A stretch of 64,000 nucleotides of DNA from Siphonodentalium dalli. Lineage: Eukaryota; Mollusca; Scaphopoda; Gadilida; Siphonodentaliidae. The stretch lies in the NCBI GenBank assembly GCA_032622095.1, contig CP136064.1, forward strand, positions 149,049,819-149,113,818. The letters are read 5' to 3'. Within the stretch, counting starts at the first letter, position 1. Each line of letters starts with the position of its first letter. A program made the position numbers and the translations under genes. Positions 57,122 to 64,000 of the stretch are shown one piece after another. The notes beneath the pieces were generated by a model that ran no database searches, was not told the origin of the DNA, and saw only the letters and a program-made list of their open reading frames with translations.

Positions 57122-57595
57122 CAGTCAACACCCGTGACGGGTTGAGCCTGAACGTATGCTCACTTGTGTTATGTCTCAAAATAATTATGTCACAAATACG
57201 TTAATTACTCTTTTGCGGACGTTATATGCCACACAGCAAAACTTATTGAACTTATGAAATTTAGAAAAAATCGGGGCCCACTTTTCTTCGAGATGGAAAA
57301 ATAAAGATGACAAATTTGGTTCCTTTATCCCTCCTTCCAAATTACGTACATATGTAGACATGCATACTTGGTTGTTCAATTTAATATTAGACTATTTTAT
57401 GATATTATGAAAACTATAGTTATCAACTCGATGTAATATATTTGGTATAGTAGGGACGTGGATACATGGGGTTCGGGTGTCTGATAGCGTAGAACCGCCA
57501 CACCATTGTATATTTCAACAGATTAGTAATCAGTTTAAACAGATTAGTAATCTGTTTAAACAGAGTACTAATCTGGTTAAACAGAATAATTAAAT
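57122..57595. other. No recognisable gene
   Basis: AT-rich. Near 57520-57590, CAGATTAGTAATC and GATTACTAATCTG-type motifs with GTTTAAAC repeat three or four times as a short array. Confidence 0.5.
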
Positions 57596-58225
57596 ACCCC
57601 CTAGAAACACCCCGACCCCACCCATCACCTCCGGTGGGGTACCACCCCCATGCAGGGGGTGTAAATGGGGTATGGACCATTTTCGAGAACGGTAAGGATT
57701 TCGAACGAGTTGACGGCATGCATGGGTGGGTGACCCGCCCCAAATATCCCCTAGAAACATCCCGACCCCCACTCATCACCCCCGGGGGTACCACCCGAGG
57801 AGGTGAAAATGAGGTATGGACCATTTTCGAGATCGGAAATGATTTCGACTGATTTGACGGCATGGGTGCGTGGCCCGCCCCAGATACCCCCAGAAACACT
57901 CCGACCCCCCCCCCCCCACCTATCACCCGTGGGGGTGAAAATGTGGTATGGACCATTTTCGGAAACGGTAAGAATTTCGGTCAGTTTGATGGCATGAGTG
58001 GGTGTCCCGCCCTAAATACTCACTAGAAACGCCTCAAACCTCACACCCGGGGGTACCATCCCAAGGCAGTGAAAATCTGGTTTGGATCTTTTTATTCCTT
58101 ATTCGAAAAAACATGTCTTTTTCGGTCAATTTGACAGCATGTGTGTGTGACCCGCACCAAATACCACTTAGACCCCCCCCCCCCCCCCCCCCCCCATCAC
58201 CCTCATCCCAAACAAACAAGGAATA
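57596..58225. repeat. GC-rich tandem array of about 140 bp
   Basis: CCCTAGAAACACCCCGACCCC recurs with drift near 57598, 57750, 57885, 58020 and 58165, each copy with GGTATGGACCATTTTCGAGA and TTGACGGCATG. The last copy has a 23-base C run at 58173-58195. Proline/glycine-rich open frames are by-products. Confidence 0.85.
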
Positions 58226-58618
58226 AAAAGATCCAAATGTCCCGTATTAAAACAGCTAAAGTGGTTGACGGTGTGTAATAAATATTTCAGGTTTGCAGAA
58301 TCAAAGTTCAACTTTAATTATTTTACGTTCAGAGTTTACCATAAACAGTATAATTAGTAAATTAACCATATTGAAACTGTATTATAAATATTGGTTCGAC
58401 AGCTATGGGGAAAATACACAACGCTCGCTGTTTTTGCTTTTCGGACAGTGACAGAAAACTATTGTGATGTGTTTAAGTAAACCGGTGTATCTATTGCAGT
58501 TTCGTAGAAAATGATTGGTCAAATTAAAATGTAAAATCAGTGTAATTAAATTGGATAGATATCTTTCGCTCGGGTACCGGGTAATTCAGTTTGTTGTGTG
58601 TGTTATTCAGGGTCACTG
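58226..58618. other. No recognisable feature
   Basis: AT-rich unique-looking spacer between the tandem array and the next MITE. Confidence 0.45.
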
Positions 58619-59095
58619 TTAAAGGTACTCAACCCGTAAAGAGGGTCCCCATCTCAACAGATTCCAACAACAACAATCCGATCAGAGGGTCCTATATTAC
58701 TATTTCTTTGGCTTTGGGGGTAACAAATATTTGATTCGAGTCGAGGAACCCATCAAACAAAGCTCAGAGTTATTAGATATTGATTTTTCAAATTTGTTAT
58801 GTTCTCGAGATTATTACTAATAACTGCCGTAATCTGCTCTGGATGTGTACTCAAAATCTATTCAAACAGACAAGGATGAATAACTCTAAAATCAAGTGGT
58901 AATTTTAACGCAATTTTTACTGAGTTCTGGGCCAGATAGTATTCCCGATAATGAAAAATAATAGATTTCTAAAATCGATATCTAACAAATCTGAGCTTTG
59001 ATGGGTGACTTCCTCGACTCGAATCAAATATTTTTGACCCCCGAAGCCATTGAAATAGTAATTGAGAGGAGTTTTATCGGGTTGAGTACCTTTAA
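58619..59095. mobile_element. TTAA MITE, copy D (469 bp), inverted relative to copy A
   Basis: The element at 58623-59091 lies between TTAA at 58619-58622 and TTAA at 59092-59095. Its length is identical to copy A at 5520-5988, with about four base differences by eye over 469 bases. That implies recent mobility of the 469-bp subfamily. Confidence 0.9.
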
Positions 59096-59284
59096 GGTCG
59101 GGTGTATTTTTGAGTCTGCAAATAATCGACCCGCCAATCTCGACAATAATTTGGTGGTTATTTTAAATAGTACAAGGGAGGCGGGGTTTAGACAGGAACA
59201 TACCAATAACTAATTATGTTGAGATGCCTTTGTATTTCAAGCCTTAATACGGTAGTAAAATGTTACCAACGCATGTGCATTACC

Positions 59285-59439
59285 GGTGGAGGCTGGAATA
59301 TGGAATAATATCCACAGAAACGATCGTATTTGCTCATTTTGCCATAGTGACACTAATGACGATGAACTCCGCTATTTGATAGACTGCCCACAATTTAAAT
59401 CAGAACGAGATAACTTATTCCCTATTACTACTGCATGAG
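59285..59439 (+). pseudogene. LINE C-terminal zinc-knuckle fragment, left part
   Basis: One frame reads NDRICSFCHSDTNDDELRYL, then IDCPQFKSERDNLFP. The C-x-x-C...C pattern and the following P-x-F...R-x-x-L are the post-RT motif of non-LTR ORF2. The usual histidine is replaced. At 59439 it is cut by the composite element and appears to resume at 62524. Confidence 0.6.
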
Positions 59440-59559
59440 TATGGAGGGTTATTAGGGTCACAATCCTAACTTCACATTTTTACTCTAACTTAATATTTTA
59501 ATTCTTATTTAATATTTTAATTCTAACTTAAAGGGGTACTTTACCCCAATTTCAATAAA

Positions 59560-61268
59560 TTCCCGGTGACAATAGCGATCTAATATGCGTATATCAAAAT
59601 GTAGGATTAGACACAGGGAATGAAATTGTTGCAGAAATTCGCTCCAAGAAACAGCGCTACTTTTTCTCGTAAACAATACAATGGCCGACTGAAGCCGTTT
59701 TATCGTTCCAACTAAGCTTGTTCTTAGCAGCACTTCGTCAACAAAATACGAATATACACCATGTATCAGAAGACGTATTAAATGTGATTCTTTAAGGGCT
59801 TTGCGCTCTTCGTTTGTTATAATTCGCACTTATTGTTTATTTCAGTTGTGACTAAAAGCCCAGATGCCGGAAGCCGGTGTCCGGCGATTACAAGCCAAGT
59901 TACAAAATAGATTAACTGGGTTCAACGCATGAATATGTCAATGGTGAGATGTTCTCATATGAACATATTATCCGCCGGTCATACGCGGTGGAGGTTCTCA
60001 TATTATCCGCGGTCATCTGCGGGGGAGGTTCTCATATTATCCTCCGGTCACACAGGGGAGGTTCTCATATGAACATATTATCCGCTGGTCATATACGGTG
60101 GAGGTTCATATTATTCGCCGGTCATACGCGGGTGAGGTTCTCATATGAGAAGCTCCCCCGCGTATGACCGGCAGATAATATGAGAACCTCCCTCGCGTAT
60201 GACCGGCGGATAATATGAACCTCCACGACGTATGACCGGCGGATAATATGAGAACCTCCCCCATATATGAGAATCTCACTCGTGTATGACCGGTGAATAA
60301 TAGGAACGCGGTGGAGGTTCTCATATTATCTGCCGGTCATACGCGGGGGAGGTTCTCATATAAACATATTATCCGCCGGTCATATGCGGCGGAGGTTCAT
60401 ATTATCCGCCAGTCATACGCGAGGGGGGTTCTCATATTATCCACCAGTCATACGCGGTGGAGGTTCTCATATGAGAACATCACCTGTGTTTAACTGGCGT
60501 ATAATATGAGAACCTCCCTCGCATATGACCGGCGAATAATATGAACCTCCACCGCGTATGACCAGCGGATAATATGTTTATATGAGAACCTCCCCCGTAT
60601 GACCGGAGGATAATATGAGAACCTCCCCCGCAGATGACCGCGGATAATATGAGAACCTCCACCGCGTATGAACGGCGGATAATATATTCATATGAGAACC
60701 TCCTCTGCGTATGACCGGCAGATAATATGTTCATATGAGAACCTCCCCCGCGTATATGACCGGCAGATAATATGAGAACCTTCACCGCGTATGACCGGCG
60801 GACACATAAGATTTTAAGTCTATAAACACTATTTGATTTGAATATTCTTTCGAACAGTCTCACCATTGACATATTCATGCATTCAACCCAGTTAATCTAG
60901 TTTGTAACTTGGCTTGTAATCGCCGGACACCGGCATCTGGGCTTTTAGTCACAACTAAAATAAAAAATAAGTGCGAATTATAACAAATGAAGAGCGCAAA
61001 TTCCTTTAAAAAATCACATTTGATACGTCTTCTGATACATGGTGTATATTCGTATTTTGTGGATGAAGTGCTGCTAAAACAGGCTTAGTTGGAACGATAA
61101 AACGGCTTCAGTCGGACATTCTATTGTTTACGAGAAAAAGTAGCGCTCTTTCTTGGAGCGAATTTCTACAACAATTTCACTGCGTAGTGGACCTATTTGG
61201 ACAACATTACATTCCCTGTGTCTAATCCTACATTCCCTGTGTCTAATCCTACATTTTGATATACTATA
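59560..61268. mobile_element. Nested inverted-repeat element with about 390-bp arms
   Basis: The left arm (59560-59945) and right arm (about 60838-61268) are imperfect complements: GTAGGATTAGACACAGGGAA, CGGTGTCCGGCGATTACAAG and TATGTCAATGGTGAGA all reappear inverted. The right arm has a local 24-bp duplication (ACATTCCCTGTGTCTAATCC). The space between the arms is filled by the alternating array at 59950-60812. Confidence 0.8.
59950..60812. repeat. Array of about 40-bp GGAGGTTCTCATAT units in four alternating-orientation blocks
   Basis: The unit is roughly GGAGGTTCTCATATTATCC plus GCCGGTCATACGCGG. Blocks run direct (59955-60147), inverted (60148-60303), direct (60304-60478) and inverted (60479-60812). 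Units differ by small indels such as an extra ATGAACAT. Confidence 0.85.
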
Positions 61269-62149
61269 CGCCCCATTATATCAGCTGAAATCGATCCTGT
61301 TATTGTAAACATCGAGTCTATTTTTAGCTGTTTTCATCGGCGCGTGTTTGCGTGTTCGCCATTACAATAATACGTATTAAAACAGCCATATTGTAGCTAA
61401 AAACGAATGCGCCATATTCCACTGCGTCATTTGGTGTCTAATACTTATTGTTTGCTATCGTATTCATCGAGAAATCTAAATTCTAAACATTGATGTCGAA
61501 CGCAGTTTTTCGTGTTTCATGGCACCTGGGTGTGTTAATCGGTCTCTATGTGTGCATAAATCGCAGCTTCGCTCGAAGTAATAGATTTTTGTTGTGCAAT
61601 AGATGATAAACTTCATTTTAATACCAAGTTTGCTCGTGGGCATAGCGTTATCGCTGTAAAAATGCATTTCTACAGCTGTTCTACGGCCTTGAGTTCGACA
61701 ATTTTATGTTAGGTCAGTTGTCGATCGAATAATGTAACTTCTGCTGTCCGGTCAGTGGCGGGGTTAATATGTGTGGATATTGCGAATATGGGCCTTTCGT
61801 TAGACACCAAAAGTAGCCCTCTACGTGTTGTATTCCTCGAGATATCGGCCGTTCCACGCAATTTGAAATTCTGTTCCGTAGATTGTCATGCTATTCCATA
61901 TTCCATCCCATCCCGCAGATTGTCATGTCCCGCCGTTCGATCGTAGCGACGCCTTTCGTTATAATTGTTACAGAAGTGCAGGCGCGTTATTAGGGTCACA
62001 ATTACAACTTATAGAATCCATTTTATGTTTGTTTTAATTTTTGCCTTTCAAAATTCTGAGATCCGTTTTATGCTCATTTCAATTTCAACTTTTTAAATAT
62101 AATATTTTAATTCCAACATTAGAGCTTTTTGTAGTAGATTTAAAATATT
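61269..62149. other. Right core of the composite element, no gene
   Basis: Unique-looking sequence with no long frame. CCCGCAGATTGTCATG/CCGTAGATTGTCATG repeats near 61875-61930. TTATTAGGGTCACAATTACAAC at about 61989 is a diverged internal copy of the terminal repeat, suggesting a nested or duplicated end. Confidence 0.5.
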
Positions 62150-62490
62150 AAAATAAAACTATTAAGTAAGAATTGAAATAGAAAGTTAGAGTTAGAATTA
62201 AAATATAAGAATTAAAATATTAAGTAAGAATTAAAATATGAAGTTATAATTAAAATATCAAGTTAGAATTAAAATGTTAAGTATGAATTAAAATATTAAG
62301 TAAGAATTAAAAGATTAAGTTAGAGTTAAAATGTTAAGTTAGAATTAAAATATAAGAATTAAAATGTTAAGTTAGAATTAATATGTTAAGTTAGAATTAA
62401 AATATAGAATTAAAATGTTAAGTTAGAATTAAAATGTGAAGCTAGAATTAAAATATAAGAATTAAAATGTTAAGTTAGAATTAAAATGTG
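62150..62490. repeat. Array of 16-19-bp GTTAGAATTAAAATGTTAA units
   Basis: About 18 short units of the form AAGTTAGAATTAAAATGTT with one- to three-base length changes. It forms the inner part of the right end of the composite element. Confidence 0.85.
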
Positions 62491-62523
62491 AAGTTAGGAT
62501 TGTGACCCTAATAACCCTCCATA

Positions 62524-62640
62524 CATGAGCACATCCCGATCATCTACTATGAGGAAAACCTGTATGTTTATCAAAATTATAACGTCAACCGTCTGTTCTC
62601 CATTAGCGCCGTGTATCTTCATCGTTTACGCCCAGTAAAT
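62524..62640 (+). pseudogene. LINE C-terminal tail, right part
   Basis: After the second CATGAG one frame reads STSRSSTMRKTCMFIKIITS, then TVCSPLAPCIFIVYAQ and a stop. The shape resembles the last residues of LINE ORF2 (K-x-x-K...LA-x-x-I...Y). It is consistent with the continuation of 59285-59439, but weak by itself. Confidence 0.4.
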
Positions 62641-63225
62641 CACTTCTTATTGATATTAAGTATAATATTTATGTTTTCAACATCCACCATACTTGTGTTT
62701 TTAAAAATATTTGTCAAACTATATACCGTGTGCCGATGCTGTTAAGTTAAGTTAGCTATATAAAGAATAAGTTGCATTGATAAAATGTGAATATTCAGTT
62801 GATTAACAGCCTCCGCTCACGGTATAATGGTCGGAATTTTTTTGATGTATATTCATTACGCCTTCTCTTTGTACCACCTGATGTGGTGGCTGAAATAATG
62901 AATAAACTATTACCGCTGAATATATTTCTCTCTCGTATAGAATATAGGAATGGTCGACACAACTATTAGACCATGTCGTTAATTTCTACTCTGGCTACGC
63001 ACGTAGAGATTATATTCCACCCGTTTAAAATATGGGAACTTTGTTATGTTCTGACGGGGAACTTCATATATAGCATTCCACAAACAAAGCAGGAAACATA
63101 TTTTTTTGTTAGTGTACATGTTCCTTAATAATCTATTTCACAGTAGGGGCCATGGTAGGCTACCCGGAAGAAATTCCACGACTGTATAAGGGATGCAAAT
63201 CAGACTTGACAATTTGACATAGTTC
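62641..63225. other. No recognisable feature
   Basis: AT-rich, with no repeat or gene identified. Confidence 0.4.
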
Positions 63226-63678
63226 ATGTATGCAATAAAGAAATGGATATCAAATGTGTACGACAATGCCAGCTCATCTATTCTGATTAATGGTCATATT
63301 TCTCAGAGCTTCATGTTAATGAGAGGCTGCCGCCAGGGTGACCCAGTATCCCCGTATATTTCCTTCCTCTGCGCAGAAGTCTTGGGGCTGATGATACGCC
63401 AAAACAATACAATTAAAGGGATTTTCCTCGGCGGTTCAGAGTACAAAATAACACAATGTGTGGACGACACGACGCTCATACTTGATAATTCTGAAAACAG
63501 TCTACGTGAATCGTACTGAACACTGGACGAATTAGCTCGGGTATCGGGTCTGCGCATAAATCCTGAAAAATGTCAAGCAGCATGGATATGGATAGGGATA
63601 GGGTCACCAAATAAAATGATGTCGCATTTCCCGAAAAGTGTCCGAAATGCCTTTGTAAAACACGATTTCAAGAAATAA
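63226..63678 (+). pseudogene. L1/Tx1-like reverse-transcriptase fragment
   Basis: Reads INGHISQSFMLMRGCRQGDP, VSPYISFLCAEVLGLMIRQ, GSEYKITQCVDDTTLIL, then a stop at 63517-63519, then in the same frame LDELARVSGLRINPEKCQAAW. It aligns by eye with the 48.5-52.2-kb ORF2 (INNGHISQSFIIERGVRQGAP; QYADDSTIWL; FERVSGLKANFDK) but belongs to a different family. The catalytic YADD is changed to CVDD. Only this portion of RT is present. Confidence 0.75.
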
Positions 63679-64000
63679 ATGGATAGAACATAGTTATATG
63701 GTGTTAGTTGTGACTTTATGCCGCCTAGCCTTTCTCAAATGGTCACCATAAAGACAAAGGCGTGTAGGATATTGCTGTTTTGAATTTAATTCTAATTTCT
63801 GCAGCTGTTCAACACTGTCACTGACCACAGTCCTATATGGAGATGTTGTGACCGTTACCAATTAAATTTATAGTTAAAGTGAATTCCCCACAATGTTTCC
63901 ACCCAGCCAATGAATTGATGGCACCCATAAATTTAATCAATTTGAATACAGCAATATATATAACATGCACAGGCAACAACTTCACAGATTCCCCGAGGTT
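63679..64000. other. No recognisable feature
   Basis: Downstream of the RT fragment. One frame has MPPSLSQMVTIKTKACRILL-like residues near 63718-63780 that might be more LINE, but this is too weak to call. Confidence 0.3.

Larger units (their letters stand above)
59434..62529. mobile_element. 3.08-kb composite foldback element
   Basis: The element spans 59440-62523 between CATGAG copies at 59434-59439 and 62524-62529. The ends TATGGAGGGTTATTAGGG... match their complement exactly for about 41 bases. The right side has an array of 16-19-base GTTAGAATTAAAATGTTAA units (about 62150-62490); the left side has a shorter version. A second inverted-repeat structure is nested at about 59560-61268. There is no transposase. 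The superfamily is unknown; a 6-bp duplication alone does not decide it. Confidence 0.8.

Noticed and set aside
57423-57956. 177-codon Gly/Pro-rich open frame on the minus strand
   Set aside because: It tracks the 140-bp tandem array, with the same phrases repeated at the array period, and includes C-run translation.
59950-60812. CRISPR-like array of about 40-bp units
   Set aside because: The units are contiguous and change orientation, without spacer diversity or cas genes.

Overview
The window is animal nuclear DNA: AT-rich, split genes, dense with decayed transposons and microsatellites, and without operons or bacterial gene spacing. The repeat types (tandem-cored elements followed by ACAG-type microsatellites, tRNA-derived SINEs, several LINE clades, many miniature inverted-repeat elements) and the T-box exon suggest a marine invertebrate. 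A lophotrochozoan, perhaps a mollusc, is my best guess, but nothing here proves the phylum.

Layout. The only host coding sequence I can defend is at 4004-4428 on the minus strand: the first coding exon of a T-box gene of the Tbx2/3 type, ending in a good splice donor. Its first intron fills 1-4003 and runs off the left edge. Everything to the right is upstream of that gene and is almost entirely mobile-element sequence. 5.5-7.2 kb: TTAA-flanked MITEs and a palindrome. 7.6-12.7 kb: a SINE fragment, then two inverted arrays of Helitron-like units with 122-bp cores. 11.4-15.9 kb: a foldback element and 235-bp tandem repeats. 18.3-21 kb: a SINE, a 338-bp duplication and a TA-flanked element with clustered 14-mers. 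22-24.6 kb: a minus-strand LINE relic and diverged tandem repeats. 25.8-31.3 kb: tandem repeats, a nested inverted-repeat element, and a Foldback-type element with 9-bp target duplications. 34.6-39.1 kb: LINE relics, one abutting a hAT-like element with an 8-bp target duplication. 42.2-47.0 kb: a 4.86-kb element with about 1.3-kb terminal inverted repeats. 47.9-52.7 kb: a nearly complete but decayed L1/Tx1-like LINE. 53.7-55.8 kb: a 102-bp near-perfect palindrome and a LINE split by a 1.1-kb insertion. 56.7-59.1 kb: two more TTAA MITEs around a 140-bp tandem array. 59.4-62.5 kb: a 3.08-kb composite foldback nested in a LINE tail. 63.2 kb: another RT relic.

How the parts relate. The host gene is a developmental transcription factor. 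The flank beside it has received repeated insertions, several nested and dated relative to each other by intact target duplications. No autonomous transposase or intact reverse transcriptase is visible, so mobilising enzymes must be encoded elsewhere. The most informative objects are the Helitron-like arrays that carry perfect NRF1-type motifs, the Foldback element, the 102-bp palindrome, the long-TIR element and the composite foldback. All boundaries and identities were read by eye; no alignment or database search was run.
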